Assembly: GCF_001180245.1 (NCBI RefSeq)
Contig: NZ_CVSV01000116.1
Span: 89,150 to 153,149 of the forward strand
Direction: 5' to 3'
DNA length: 64,000 bases
Source: Prochlorococcus marinus
Lineage (GTDB): Bacteria; Cyanobacteriota; Cyanobacteriia; PCC-6307; Cyanobiaceae
In this document: piece after piece, positions 47,427-56,460 of the stretch
Numbering within the stretch: the first letter of the stretch is position 1
Layout: each line of letters begins with the position of its first letter
Notes under the pieces: model-generated
What the model saw: only the letters and a program-made list of their open reading frames with translations
Told to the model about the DNA's origin: nothing
The model's database searches: none
Translations under genes and position numbers: made by a program

Positions 47427-48656
47427 TTATTTTGAATTAATCGCTAACAAGGCAGTACCAAATGAAGTGGTTTTTTGGCATGAAATTATAGGTATGTTAA
47501 TAATGTTTTCTCTTATTTTTCTCCACTGTGGGTTCTTTGAACCTCCACCAATAGTAATAATTTTTTTTGGAAGTGAACCTGTTAGTTCGCCTAGCTTTTC
47601 CCATCCTTTCAATTCGATCCTAGCTAGCCCTTCGAATAATGCATGTAAATAAAGTGAGTCGCTTACTGGCCTTGGACCAAGTATTGGCTCTAAATTAGAA
47701 TTATTAACAGGGAATCTCTCTCCTTTACTATTAAGAGGCAAAAGATTTAAAGAAGTGTTTTTCGATGGATTTATTTGTCGACTGAGCTCTTTTATTTCTA
47801 AATCAGTGAAGAATTGAGATAAGATACCACATCCCGCGTTTGATGCCCCTCCACATATCCAATTGCCGTCTACTATATGGTTTGTAATTCCTTGTTTTTT
47901 TATAGGGTTGTCAATAATTTTCTTAACTACAAGAGTTGTTCCTAAAACCGTGAGACCATCTTCTTTACCTAAACCTGCAGCTATTACACTTGCATTAGAG
48001 TCAGTGGTGCCTGAGATTAATATTAATTTTTTATTCAAGTTAAATCTCTCTGCTAAATCACAATTCACTTCTCCAATAATTTTCCCACTTTTTATTATTT
48101 GAGGTAAGCATTTTTGCCATGAAGCATTGAGATAGTTTTTAGGCCATGATTCTTTTTTTAGATCCCACCCAAGTTTTAGATTATTGCCTTCTTCTCCATA
48201 ACTCCAATCTTTTAAAAACCAACCAGTGATCCAATCAGATTGATGACGTAAAAGTATATTTGTCCCATATTTATCTATTAATTTTAATGCTTTAGCAAGA
48301 CTACTATATGGAGTTTGCAGATAATCTTCTTCAGGAGTTAGTGATTCAAGAAGGATCTTATTTTCGCTACATGCTTGGTCATAAGGTATTGCTTCTCCTA
48401 GCGGCTCTCCTTGCAAATTTGATGCTGTTAAAGTTCCTGAGGTGCCGGAGATAGCCAATTTATTAAGGTTAATCTTCACCTCAATAGGTAAACTAGCTAA
48501 GAGATTCTCACAAGAATTGATCCAAGAATTTGGATTCTTAAAGCTGTATGAATAAGGTACTGAATTTGAATATACTAATCTCTTATGAAAATTAATTATT
48601 GATATTCTTGCACCACTGGTTCCAAAATCTAACCCTCCATAAAAATTATCAGGCAT
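47427..48656 (-). CDS. FGGY-family carbohydrate kinase
   Basis: 409 residues with the two-domain FGGY fold. The N-terminal phosphate loop is GLDFGTSGARISII at about residues 8-21, LAISGTSGTLTASNLQGEPLG lies in domain I, and domain II has LISGTTDSNASVIAAGLG and IITIGGGSKNPQWRKI. It is shorter than typical xylulokinase (about 490 residues), which suits ribulose kinases described in cyanobacteria. The substrate is a pentose or pentulose by family, otherwise unproven. It sits 12 bp downstream of metK on the same strand. Confidence 0.88.
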   Translation of the reverse strand: MPDNFYGGLDFGTSGARISIINFHKRLVYSNSVPYSYSFKNPNSWINSCENLLASLPIEVKINLNKLAISGTSGTLTASNLQGEPLGEAIPYDQACSENKILLESLTPEEDYLQTPYSSLAKALKLIDKYGTNILLRHQSDWITGWFLKDWSYGEEGNNLKLGWDLKKESWPKNYLNASWQKCLPQIIKSGKIIGEVNCDLAERFNLNKKLILISGTTDSNASVIAAGLGKEDGLTVLGTTLVVKKIIDNPIKKQGITNHIVDGNWICGGASNAGCGILSQFFTDLEIKELSRQINPSKNTSLNLLPLNSKGERFPVNNSNLEPILGPRPVSDSLYLHALFEGLARIELKGWEKLGELTGSLPKKIITIGGGSKNPQWRKIRENIINIPIISCQKTTSFGTALLAINSK

Positions 48657-48668
48657 AGAAAAAATATT

Positions 48669-49910
48669 TTATAAAAAGATTTTGGAAGCCTCTGCTAATT
48701 TGGCTGCTTTGTCTTCTACATTTTCCCAAGGGAGCTCAAGATCTCTTCTGCCAAAATGTCCATAGGATGCAGTCTTTCTAAAAAAAGTACCTCCCATTTT
48801 TTTTGGTAGATTTCTTAAGTTAAATTCTTTTATTATTGCTGAAGGTCTTAAATCAAAGTGCTCTCTAATAAGCTCAGTCAGATTAGCTTGTGAAATAACG
48901 CCAGTATCAAAAGTTTCTACGAGAATGGAAATTGGCTTTGCTACTCCAATTGCATAACTTAATTGTACTTCTGCTTTTTTTGCTAATTTTGCCTTAACTA
49001 TACTTTTAGCTACATAACGTGCAGCGTAAGCGGCTGATCTATCAACTTTTGTGGGATCTTTACCAGAAAATGCTCCTCCTCCATGTCTTGCATAGCCACC
49101 ATAAGTATCTACAATAATTTTTCTGCCAGTTAGCCCTGCATCTCCTTGAGGCCCTCCTACGACAAATTTCCCCGTAGGGTTTACTAGAAATCTTGTTTTA
49201 CTAACGTTTGGTTTGATTTCTAAATCTTCAGTAGCAGGTATTACAACATGCGTCCATAAATCTTTTTTTATTCTTTGACGAATTTCTTCTTCATTTGTTA
49301 TGCCGTCTATTTCAGGATTATGTTGAGTTGAAATTAAAATAGTATTAATAGAAACAGGCACCCCTTTTTCGTAATCAATACTTACTTGCGTTTTACCATC
49401 AGGGAGAAGATAATTAAGGATTCCCTCATGCCTTACTTTAGCCAGTTGAATGGCTAATCTATGAGCCAAGCTAATAGGTAAGGGCATTAATTCAGGCGTC
49501 TCATCGCATGCATAACCGAACATTATGCCTTGGTCACCAGCGCCGGTATTATCTTCCAAATCATCATTCACATCATCTGCATCGTTTACTCCTTGAGAAA
49601 TATCTGGTGATTGCTCGTCAAGTGCTACTAAAACAGCACAACTATTTGCGTCAAAACCACCTGCTCTATAGCTTTCATATCCAATTTCTTTTATTACATT
49701 TCTAACAAGTTTTATATAATCGATTTTTGCTTTTGAAGTTATTTCTCCAGTAAGTAAACAAAGACCCGTATTAACAACAGTTTCGCATGCAACTCTGCTT
49801 TCTGGATCCTCTGTCAATAAAGCATCTAAAACAGCGTCACTTATTTGATCACATATTTTGTCAGGATGCCCTTCAGTAACGGATTCTGAAGTGAAAATGA
49901 AATCACTCAT
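48669..49910 (-). CDS. metK: S-adenosylmethionine synthetase
   Basis: 413 residues. Signatures are [23 protein letters not shown] at the N terminus (GHPDK loop at about 14-18), [13 protein letters not shown] near 120 and [22 protein letters not shown] near 280. It makes SAM from methionine and ATP. The frame continues to a TTG two codons upstream, but the ATG at 49910 ([10 protein letters not shown]) matches the family. The 137-bp spacer to rpsA probably holds its own promoter. Confidence 0.98.
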   Translation of the reverse strand: MSDFIFTSESVTEGHPDKICDQISDAVLDALLTEDPESRVACETVVNTGLCLLTGEITSKAKIDYIKLVRNVIKEIGYESYRAGGFDANSCAVLVALDEQSPDISQGVNDADDVNDDLEDNTGAGDQGIMFGYACDETPELMPLPISLAHRLAIQLAKVRHEGILNYLLPDGKTQVSIDYEKGVPVSINTILISTQHNPEIDGITNEEEIRQRIKKDLWTHVVIPATEDLEIKPNVSKTRFLVNPTGKFVVGGPQGDAGLTGRKIIVDTYGGYARHGGGAFSGKDPTKVDRSAAYAARYVAKSIVKAKLAKKAEVQLSYAIGVAKPISILVETFDTGVISQANLTELIREHFDLRPSAIIKEFNLRNLPKKMGGTFFRKTASYGHFGRRDLELPWENVEDKAAKLAEASKIFL

Positions 49911-50047
49911 TAACAAATAATTTTGAAATTAGATACTATCCTAAGTTAGAACTTTGTTACAAATCAATTATTGTAAATTAAAAAATACTTGTAAAAGAAT
50001 AATGAGGCTTAAGTTTCGGTATGAGTTCACAAAATAAATAAGTAAAT

Positions 50048-51139
50048 TTATACCGTTTCAGCTGAAGCTGTGGGGATCTCTTCGTTGTCATCAATCTGTT
50101 CAAATAACATTTGTTTATATTTAGCAGCCATTTCTTCAGCTTTACTAAAAACTTTTTGAGGGTCGGTTAGCATATCTCCTGGTTCAGGTTCAAGTGCTTT
50201 AGTAGATAATGAAATTCGCCCTCTTTCTGAATCAAGGTCAATTATCATGACTTTCATTTGGTCACTCACATTTAAAACGTTATGAGGAGTCTCAATATGT
50301 TCATGACTAATCTCAGAAATATGCAATAGACCACTAACTCCACCAATATCAATAAAGGCTCCATAAGGTTTAATACCTTTTACAGAGCCAACAACAACTT
50401 CTCCTACCTCAAGTCGGTTCATTTTTTTCTCAACTAAAGCTCTCCTATGGCTTAGTACTAATCTATTTCTCTCTTCATCAACTTCAAGAAATTTTAAAGG
50501 CAAATATTCACCTTCTAAGTCATCTTTAATTTTTCGAGCACTTATGTGAGAGCCTGGAATAAAACCTCTCAAGCCTTCTACCCTAACGAGAGCTCCTCCT
50601 CTATTTGTTGCGAAAACTTCAGAATATATAGTTGCATCTTCTTTTTGGAGTTGTCTAACCCTTTCCCATGCTCTTTGATATTCAATTCTTCTAATGGAGA
50701 GGGCTAATTGGCCGTCTTCATTTTCTTCACTCATTATGAAAAATTCTCTACTTTCTGAAGGTTGTAAAACATCATTAAGTCCTTCAACTCTATTTATTGA
50801 AACCTCCTGAACAGGCATAAAAGCAGCTGTTTTTGCCCCTATATCTATCATGGCCCCTTTTGGTTCTAAAGCAAAAACGGTACCTTTAACTAGGTCGCCA
50901 GGCTTGAAGTTATAGTCATACTTGCCTAAAAGTGATGCAAATTCTTCTTGTGTAAATCCTGCGTTGTCAAAATCCGTATTTTTTCTGCTAGAGGAAGAAT
51001 CTGCTGAAGGTATATCGCTCTTCTCGAATGATAAATCTTCCTCATTTTGAGATGCTGAATCGTTATCTAACTCAGACGAATTTTTAATTTCTTGGTCTTC
51101 AGAAAGTTCTTTTATTGTTTGGGAAGAATTTTCGTTCAT
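50048..51139 (-). CDS. rpsA: 30S ribosomal protein S1
   Basis: 363 residues. The first about 70 residues are acidic and disordered, then three S1 RNA-binding motifs follow at about 80-150 (KPGDLVKGTVFALEPKGAMID), 165-235 and 250-320 (GEVVVGSVKGIKPYGAFIDIGG). Three S1 repeats rather than six is the cyanobacterial/plastid form. It binds U-rich mRNA leaders and helps start translation, relevant to the many genes here lacking a Shine-Dalgarno sequence. A perfect inverted repeat lies just before its start codon. Confidence 0.95.
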   Translation of the reverse strand: MNENSSQTIKELSEDQEIKNSSELDNDSASQNEEDLSFEKSDIPSADSSSSRKNTDFDNAGFTQEEFASLLGKYDYNFKPGDLVKGTVFALEPKGAMIDIGAKTAAFMPVQEVSINRVEGLNDVLQPSESREFFIMSEENEDGQLALSIRRIEYQRAWERVRQLQKEDATIYSEVFATNRGGALVRVEGLRGFIPGSHISARKIKDDLEGEYLPLKFLEVDEERNRLVLSHRRALVEKKMNRLEVGEVVVGSVKGIKPYGAFIDIGGVSGLLHISEISHEHIETPHNVLNVSDQMKVMIIDLDSERGRISLSTKALEPEPGDMLTDPQKVFSKAEEMAAKYKQMLFEQIDDNEEIPTASAETV

Positions 51140-51153
51140 TTGTTGTATCGCAG

Positions 51154-51168
51154 ACTACCTAAGGTAGT
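51154..51168. repeat. Perfect 7-bp inverted repeat upstream of rpsA
   Basis: ACTACCT at 51154-51160 and AGGTAGT at 51162-51168 are exact reverse complements around a single central base, 14 bp ahead of the rpsA start codon. With a 1-nt centre, it is better viewed as a protein-binding palindrome than an RNA hairpin, or as a hairpin with a shortened stem. It lies between nrdR and rpsA. Confidence 0.55.
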
Positions 51169-51247
51169 TAGAAAGGGATGCTACTAGCCTGCAAACCAAT
51201 AGCAAAAACATTTGTGATATGTATTCTACACTTTAAGATGCTGAATT

Positions 51248-51727
51248 TTATGAAATTGAAGCTAATTGGTTTTTTGAACTTCCTTTTAGAGATTCAAGAG
51301 TTGAAATAAAATCTTTTACCCCATTAAATTTTCTGTAAACTGAGGCGAATCTTATATAAGCGACTTCGTTTTCTTTCCTAAGATTTTTAAGTATTAATTC
51401 TCCGATTTGTGAAGATTTAATATCTTTATTAGAATCTTGAACGATTTGAGATTCAATTCCATCTACGAAATTAATAATTGCTTCACTGCTGAAATTAGTC
51501 TTTTCGCATGCTCTTGATATGCCAGTAAATAATTTTTGTTTATCAAATAATTCTCTGCCACCGTCTTTCTTTATAACTGAAACTGGCATTGTTTCCACTC
51601 TTTCATAAGTTGTGAATCTAAAGCTGCAATTTAAGCACTCTCTTCTTCTGCGAACACTTTTACCACTATCAGCAGATCTAGATTCCAAAACTCTGCTATC
51701 TGTATTTTGACAGGTTGGACACTGCAT
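51248..51727 (-). CDS. nrdR: Transcriptional repressor NrdR
   Basis: 159 residues. The N-terminal zinc ribbon has cysteine pairs CPTC at residues 3-6 and CLNC at about 31-34, flanked by DSRVLESR and RRRRECLNC. An ATP-cone domain follows, with [16 protein letters not shown] at about 52-67. NrdR represses ribonucleotide reductase genes in response to nucleotide levels. It lies between psbT and rpsA, all on the minus strand; a terminator separates it from psbT. Confidence 0.97.
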   Translation of the reverse strand: MQCPTCQNTDSRVLESRSADSGKSVRRRRECLNCSFRFTTYERVETMPVSVIKKDGGRELFDKQKLFTGISRACEKTNFSSEAIINFVDGIESQIVQDSNKDIKSSQIGELILKNLRKENEVAYIRFASVYRKFNGVKDFISTLESLKGSSKNQLASIS

Positions 51728-51792
51728 ATGGTGAAATAAGTTGCACTTTAACTCTAATAGTAGAGTAATATCCTAATTATGAAAAGTAAAAA

Positions 51793-51812
51793 AACCTCTC
51801 GTTAGAGAGGTT
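51793..51812 (-). terminator. Rho-independent terminator after psbB-psbT
   Basis: AACCTCTC at 51793-51800 pairs with GAGAGGTT at 51805-51812 around the loop GTTA, with A and T runs on both sides, so the minus-strand RNA ends in a stem plus U-run. It lies 13 bp past the psbT stop codon and isolates psbBT from nrdR. Confidence 0.9.
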
Positions 51813-51824
51813 TTTTTTCAGAGT

Positions 51825-51923
51825 TCATTTTCTGTCGAATTTAGGTGGGTCTCTAAAGGCGACAGCAAAGAATAAAGTAACAACTGCGAGAGTTAGAATA
51901 AGAACGTAAGCAAAAGCTTCCAT
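51825..51923 (-). CDS. psbT: Photosystem II reaction centre protein T
   Basis: 32 residues: [19 protein letters not shown] followed by [13 protein letters not shown]. This is the single-helix PsbT, located at the PSII dimer interface near QA. It is 23 bp downstream of psbB on the same strand and forms the usual psbB-psbT operon. Confidence 0.98.
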   Translation of the reverse strand: MEAFAYVLILTLAVVTLFFAVAFRDPPKFDRK

Positions 51924-51946
51924 AAGATTAAGTGAATAAGTTTAGT

Positions 51947-53470
51947 TTAAACCCTTCCTGGGATTCTTCTTGTGGTTTCGTCACCAAGTTTCTTGAATAA
52001 ACCAAATTCAACTTGGTCTCCAATCTCAGCATCAATACCAGCAAAGGAATTTCTGTAAAGGGTTCTTGAAGCATGCCACCAGTGGCCAAACAAGAATAGC
52101 AATCCGAAACATAAATGTGCATATGTAAACCATGCTCTCGGTGAGCTTCGGAATACACCGTCAGATTTATATGTATCTCTATCAAACTTAAATGCTTCTC
52201 CTAGTTGAGCCTTTCTAGCTAATCTTTTAACTACTGCAGGATCTGTAAATGTTTGTCCATCTAAGTCTCCTCCATAGATAGTTGCAGTAATGCCAGTTTG
52301 CTCAAATGAGTACTTTGCTTCAGCTCTTCTAAATGGGATATCTGCCCGTACATTACCTTCTTTGTCTTCAAGAATGACGGGGAAGTTTTCAAAGAAATTA
52401 GGAATTCTTCTAACTTCTAATTCGTTACCTTCTTTATCTTGGAAAGCAATGTGACCTTGCCATCCAGTTGGTAGACCATCACCATTAACAAGAGCTCCAA
52501 CTCTGAATAGTCCCCCTTTAGCTGGACTATTACCTACATAATCGTAGAAGGCTAATTTTTCTGGAATCGATGCATATGCCTCTGATTTAGTAGCACCATC
52601 ATCAATAGCAGCTTGTACTCTTCTGTTAATTTCAGTTTTGAAATAGCCTGAATCCCATTGATATCTAGTAGGACCAAAAAGCTCTATTGGGGTGGTTGCT
52701 GAACCGTACCACATGGTTCCGGAAACAACGAAAGAAACAAATAATACAGCAGCTAAAGCACTAGCGAGAACTCCTTCGAGACTTCCAAGTTTTAATGCTC
52801 TGTAAAGTCTTTCTCCAGGCCTGTTGGTAATGTGAAAAATACCTCCAATAATGCCCATAAGTCCTGCTGCAATATGATTAGCTACGATACCTCCTGGATT
52901 AAAAGGATTAAATCCTTCAACTCCCCACGAAGGTGCTACAGGTTCTACATGACCACTTAAACCATAGGGATCAGAAACCCAAATCCCCACGTTTGCGCAA
53001 TGAAAAGCTCCAAAACCAAAACATGTGAGTCCTGCTAAAAGAAGGTGGATTCCAAAAATTCTTGGTAAGTCAAGAGCAGGCTCACCAGTTCTTGAATCTT
53101 CCCATAGATCTAGGTCCCAGTAGGTCCAGTGCCAAATAGAGGCCAACATCAATAGACCACTAAATACTATGTGAGCTGCTGCAACCCCTTCGAAACTCCA
53201 GAATCCAGGATCAACTCCAGTAGCACCCGTAATATCCCATCCATTCCAACTACTTGTGATTCCTAGTCTTGCCATAAAAGGCATAACGTACATCCCCTGT
53301 CTCCACATTGGATTGAGAACAGCATCAGAAGGATCAAAAATGGCTAATTCATAAAGAGCCATTGAACCGGCCCAGCCGGCTAATAATGCAGTATGCATAA
53401 GATGCACAGCAAGTAGTCGACCTGGGTCATTAATAACTACTGTGTGAACTCGATACCAAGGCAATCCCAT
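51947..53470 (-). CDS. psbB: Photosystem II CP47 core antenna protein
   Basis: 507 residues with six transmembrane helices and a large lumenal loop between helices five and six. The N terminus [20 protein letters not shown] and later [16 protein letters not shown], with several helix histidines as chlorophyll ligands, are diagnostic. CP47 passes excitation from antenna to the PSII reaction centre. It is divergent from the ferredoxin gene across a 222-bp spacer. Confidence 0.98.
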   Translation of the reverse strand: MGLPWYRVHTVVINDPGRLLAVHLMHTALLAGWAGSMALYELAIFDPSDAVLNPMWRQGMYVMPFMARLGITSSWNGWDITGATGVDPGFWSFEGVAAAHIVFSGLLMLASIWHWTYWDLDLWEDSRTGEPALDLPRIFGIHLLLAGLTCFGFGAFHCANVGIWVSDPYGLSGHVEPVAPSWGVEGFNPFNPGGIVANHIAAGLMGIIGGIFHITNRPGERLYRALKLGSLEGVLASALAAVLFVSFVVSGTMWYGSATTPIELFGPTRYQWDSGYFKTEINRRVQAAIDDGATKSEAYASIPEKLAFYDYVGNSPAKGGLFRVGALVNGDGLPTGWQGHIAFQDKEGNELEVRRIPNFFENFPVILEDKEGNVRADIPFRRAEAKYSFEQTGITATIYGGDLDGQTFTDPAVVKRLARKAQLGEAFKFDRDTYKSDGVFRSSPRAWFTYAHLCFGLLFLFGHWWHASRTLYRNSFAGIDAEIGDQVEFGLFKKLGDETTRRIPGRV

Positions 53471-53516
53471 CGGTTAATTTCTAGTAACTATGCTGAGTAA
53501 ACAGCTAAACATCACG

Positions 53517-53522
53517 ATAGTA
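53517..53522 (-). promoter_or_regulatory. Candidate -10 box for psbB
   Basis: On the minus strand this reads TACTAT, 46 bp before the psbB start codon, giving a leader of about 40 nt. No clear -35 is seen. The remaining divergent spacer up to 53692 shows no other gene. Confidence 0.35.
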
Positions 53523-53692
53523 AGGGTTTTTTAGTCTTTGAGGGATTTTTGTAAATAAATTTATTTTCTTGCAAAAATTGGGCAAATCCATTGGCAGAAC
53601 AAAGTTTACAAGAAATTTTTAGCTAAAAACTGTTAATATTTTGGTCACAATTCTCAAAGTAAAACGCCAAAATAAGGAAAATAACAAAAAAA

Positions 53693-54055
53693 ATGGCAAC
53701 TATCAGATTTATCCGTGAGGACTTAGAGATTCAATGTAATCCTGGTGAAAACTTAAGGGAATTGGTAATGAAAGAAAACTTACAACTTTATGGTTTAAAA
53801 GGTATTCTGGGAAATTGTGGAGGAGCAGGACAATGCAGTACTTGCTTTATTTCAGTTGAAGGTGGAAACAAAAATTCTTTGAGTCCTCTTACATCTGTTG
53901 AAGAAGAAAAACTAAAAAATAGACCAGAAAATTGGCGCCTCGCATGTCAAACATTGATAAAATCATCTGCCGTAATTTTAACAAAACCACAATCTCCCCC
54001 CTCAAATTTGGAAGAACTAAAAAAAATTAGTGAAAATAAAAAATTACCGCGATAA
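53693..54055 (+). CDS. [2Fe-2S] ferredoxin-like protein
   Basis: 120 residues. The cluster motif is GNCGGAGQCSTCFI at about residues 42-55 (C44, C50, C53), with the fourth cysteine in RLACQT near 85. The C terminus is a polar tail. It lacks the acidic loop pattern of photosynthetic PetF and is likelier a specialised ferredoxin. Its place between psbB and psbM suggests a photosystem-linked role, which is inference. Confidence 0.88.
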   Translation: MATIRFIREDLEIQCNPGENLRELVMKENLQLYGLKGILGNCGGAGQCSTCFISVEGGNKNSLSPLTSVEEEKLKNRPENWRLACQTLIKSSAVILTKPQSPPSNLEELKKISENKKLPR

Positions 54056-54159
54056 ATTGTTTAAGACTGTTAATCAGTTTATAAAATTTGTTTATTTTTC
54101 CACTTTATTCCAAGTTATATGTCTATAGTCTTAATACCTAACATAGAACTACCAATTAA

Positions 54160-54312
54160 ATGGAAACAACTAACTTTGGATTTGTAGCTAGTCTTTTATT
54201 TGTAGGGGTGCCAACAATATTCCTGATTGGTTTATTTATTTCTACACAAGATGGAGAAAAATCAAGCTTCTACTCTGACTCTAGTAAAGGTAGGCTTGGG
54301 CCAAAACGCTAA
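54160..54312 (+). CDS. psbM: Photosystem II reaction centre protein M
   Basis: 50 residues: METTNFGFVASLLFVGVPTI, then FLIGLFISTQDGEKSSF and a polar tail ending GRLGPKR. PsbM is a single-helix subunit at the PSII dimer interface. The tail is longer than in many cyanobacteria. It is 104 bp after the ferredoxin gene and just upstream of prmC. Confidence 0.96.
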   Translation: METTNFGFVASLLFVGVPTIFLIGLFISTQDGEKSSFYSDSSKGRLGPKR

Positions 54313-54323
54313 TACTTTAATAA

Positions 54324-55193
54324 ATGCTTTGCATTTCTGTAGAGGAATTTTTATTTTGGAAAAAAAGGCAACTTTCTAAAGGAGGGGATCAACCATCTCT
54401 TGATGTTTTAGTTGATTGTATGGGCGGTATGACGTCTAGTTATCTAAACTTGAAAAGTATAAATCCTAAGGAAGAAATACATTTAAAAAAAAATTTAGAA
54501 TTTTTAGAATCTATTTGGGATGATCATTTACAAAAATCTTGCCCAATTCAGTATCTTTGTGGAATAACTTTTTGGAGAGATTTAAAATTAAAAGTTACAA
54601 ACAAAGTACTCATTCCCAGACCAGAGACAGAGCTCATAGTTGATATCGTCTTCAATATATTTCAAAAGAAATCAGAAAAATTATTTTTTGCTGAATTAGG
54701 AACTGGATCAGGTGCAATTAGTATTGCTTTGGCATTGGCTTATCCATTTAGCGAAGGAGTGGCAACTGATATAGATCAACACGCATTAGAAATTGCTAAA
54801 AAAAATTTTATAAATTCTTCTAAACAATCAAATTTGAAATTTTATTGTGGAAATTGGTGGTCACCTCTTGAAAGTTTTAAAGGAAAAATAGACCTCGCTA
54901 TTTCAAACCCGCCCTATATTCCCAGAGATACTTATGAAAAATTACCCAAAGAAGTTAAGAATTTCGAACCTAAAGTCGCATTACTAGGTGGCGAAGATGG
55001 TTTAAAACATATTAGGGAAATAATACATAAAGCACCATTATTCTTAAAAGAGAATGGTTGGCTAATTTTAGAGAATCATTTTGATCAAAGTGAAAAAGTA
55101 AAACAACTACTTATTAAAAATAAATTTACATCAATAGAAATTGTGAAAGATCTTTCAGGTATTGGTAGGTTTACCATTGGAAGATATAAATAA
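54324..55193 (+). CDS. prmC: Peptide chain release factor N5-glutamine methyltransferase
   Basis: 289 residues. The SAM-binding loop is FAELGTGSGAISIALA at about residues 129-144, and the catalytic NPPY motif is in LAISNPPYIPRDTYEKLP near 191-208. PIQYLCGITFWRDLKL and VLIPRPETELIVD precede it, the PrmC/HemK hallmark. It methylates the GGQ glutamine of release factors. The start is ATG at 54324, 11 bp after the psbM stop, and the TsaC-type gene follows 23 bp downstream. Confidence 0.94.
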   Translation: MLCISVEEFLFWKKRQLSKGGDQPSLDVLVDCMGGMTSSYLNLKSINPKEEIHLKKNLEFLESIWDDHLQKSCPIQYLCGITFWRDLKLKVTNKVLIPRPETELIVDIVFNIFQKKSEKLFFAELGTGSGAISIALALAYPFSEGVATDIDQHALEIAKKNFINSSKQSNLKFYCGNWWSPLESFKGKIDLAISNPPYIPRDTYEKLPKEVKNFEPKVALLGGEDGLKHIREIIHKAPLFLKENGWLILENHFDQSEKVKQLLIKNKFTSIEIVKDLSGIGRFTIGRYK

Positions 55194-55216
55194 ATTATTA
55201 TAGGTTCTTAATCTAA

Positions 55217-55798
55217 ATGAATTTAGTAGACTGCAAAACTGCTTGGAGGACCCTTAAAAGTGGTTTGCCTATAATTTTCCCAACAGATACTTTACCTGCA
55301 ATTGGATGCTTACCAAAATTCTCAAATATTATTTATGAGTTTAAAAAAAGAGATAAAAACAAACCCTTAATCCTTATGGGATCAGAACATAAACATTTAG
55401 TTGATTATGTTCACGAATCAGCAAAAGAAGATTACGAAAATTTAGCCTCAAAATATTGGCCTGGAGCTCTGACAATTATTATTCCTGCTTCAGCAAAGCA
55501 GACTGCACACCTTACTAGTAATGATCAGACTATTGGGTTGAGAATTCCAAATTCAAATATGGCACAATCTCTTTTGAGAGAAACAGGCCCTTTGTTAACT
55601 TCAAGTGCAAATATTTCAGGTTTTAAAGGATCAATTACAGCTGAAGGTATTGCTCTAGACTTCCCTTCTATAAAAATTTTGGGTCCCATCCCTTGGGGGA
55701 AAAGTACTGGAAAAGCTAGTACTATTATATTTTGGAAGAAGAGTGGAAATTGGAAACTGATTAGAGAAGGAGAAGTAATTGTTAGGGAATTGTATTAA
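55217..55798 (+). CDS. Sua5/YrdC/YciO (TsaC-type) threonylcarbamoyl-AMP synthase family
   Basis: 193 residues. The core has IIFPTDTLPAIGCLP at about residues 18-32, KKRDKNKPLILMG near 43-55, KYWPGALTIIIPAS near 76-89 and GLRIPNSNMAQSLLRETGP, then TSSANISGF near 130. This family makes threonylcarbamoyl-AMP for tRNA t6A; the YciO branch is of unclear function and cannot be excluded. The stop overlaps the start of the next small gene (TAATG). Confidence 0.88.
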   Translation: MNLVDCKTAWRTLKSGLPIIFPTDTLPAIGCLPKFSNIIYEFKKRDKNKPLILMGSEHKHLVDYVHESAKEDYENLASKYWPGALTIIIPASAKQTAHLTSNDQTIGLRIPNSNMAQSLLRETGPLLTSSANISGFKGSITAEGIALDFPSIKILGPIPWGKSTGKASTIIFWKKSGNWKLIREGEVIVRELY

Positions 55799-55965
55799 TG
55801 TTTTTATTATTATTTTTTGTTTTATTAATTCAATTTTTTACTCATTGGATATTTGAACCCCTTGCATCATTTTTAGAGTATATTCTGGAAATAAGATTTT
55901 TTCCTTTTGTTGCTCTGATAGGTTTAGTCTTTTTATTTTCAGCAAGAAATATTAAACAGAATTAA
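55798..55965 (+). CDS. 55-residue hydrophobic membrane protein of unknown function
   Basis: A very small frame starting at the ATG that overlaps the upstream stop codon. It has two hydrophobic segments, residues 1-14 (MFLLLFFVLLIQFF) and 33-48, with a short basic end (ARNIKQN). It is probably an inner-membrane protein. No family is recognised. Overlapping start and stop codons point to coupled translation. It ends 11 bp before the convergent tRNA-Thr gene. Confidence 0.65.
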   Translation: MFLLLFFVLLIQFFTHWIFEPLASFLEYILEIRFFPFVALIGLVFLFSARNIKQN

Positions 55966-55976
55966 ATAAATCAAAA

Positions 55977-56048
55977 TGCCGGCTAACAGATTTGAACTGA
56001 TGACCTTCGCTTTACAAAAGCGCTGCTCTACCGCTGAGCTAAGCCGGC
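55977..56048 (-). tRNA. tRNA-Thr (anticodon TGT)
   Basis: The reverse complement folds as a 72-nt cloverleaf: acceptor GCCGGCT/AGCCGGC with A discriminator, D arm GCTCAGCGGTAGAGC, anticodon stem GCGCT/AGCGA-like holding TTTGTAA, and T arm CAG-TTCAAAT-CTG. The anticodon TGT reads ACN threonine codons, chiefly ACA/ACG. No CCA is encoded. Confidence 0.93.
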
Positions 56049-56114
56049 AATCTCTTCATCTTACAATTAGGGAGGGTAAATTATCAGTATTTTTTTAGCT
56101 TTTTTTTAAATTTA

Positions 56115-56459
56115 TTACTTTTTGATATCTTTGTTAGCTTTATCAGTTTTATCAGTTTTATCAGTTTTTTTGAATTTTATTTCTCCTGAAATAGTTCTTT
56201 TGATTGGCAAATTGGCAACTAGTGCAGTCATTCTATCTTCAGTTTCCAAACTTACTGCCACCTCCTCAAAATCAATTTCAACATATTTAGCAACTACATC
56301 AAGGATCTCTTTCCTCATTTTATCTAAAAGATCAGTTGTTAAGGAACTCATATCAACTCTGTCATGAGCAAGTACAAGTTGTAATCTTTCTCTAGCTGTA
56401 TTCGCACTAGACGTTTCTCTGCCTAGTAATTTATTTATAAGATCTCTGAGAGTCATCAT
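56115..56459 (-). CDS. minE: Cell division topological specificity factor MinE
   Basis: 114 residues. The N-terminal anti-MinCD region includes [16 protein letters not shown] at about residues 19-34, followed by the dimerisation domain with [20 protein letters not shown]. The C terminus is an unusual lysine/aspartate tail, [18 protein letters not shown], encoded partly by a 9-bp tandem repeat. MinE drives pole-to-pole MinCD oscillation to place the division site. It ends the minC-minD-minE group. Confidence 0.96.
   Translation of the reverse strand: MMTLRDLINKLLGRETSSANTARERLQLVLAHDRVDMSSLTTDLLDKMRKEILDVVAKYVEIDFEEVAVSLETEDRMTALVANLPIKRTISGEIKFKKTDKTDKTDKANKDIKK
56139..56165. repeat. 9-bp tandem repeat (three copies) in the minE 3' end
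   Basis: The unit TTTATCAGT occurs three times in a row at 56139-56147, 56148-56156 and 56157-56165. On the coding strand this makes the T-D-K repeat of the MinE tail. Because the unit is a multiple of three, copy-number change would not shift the frame. Confidence 0.9.
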
Positions 56460-56460
56460 T

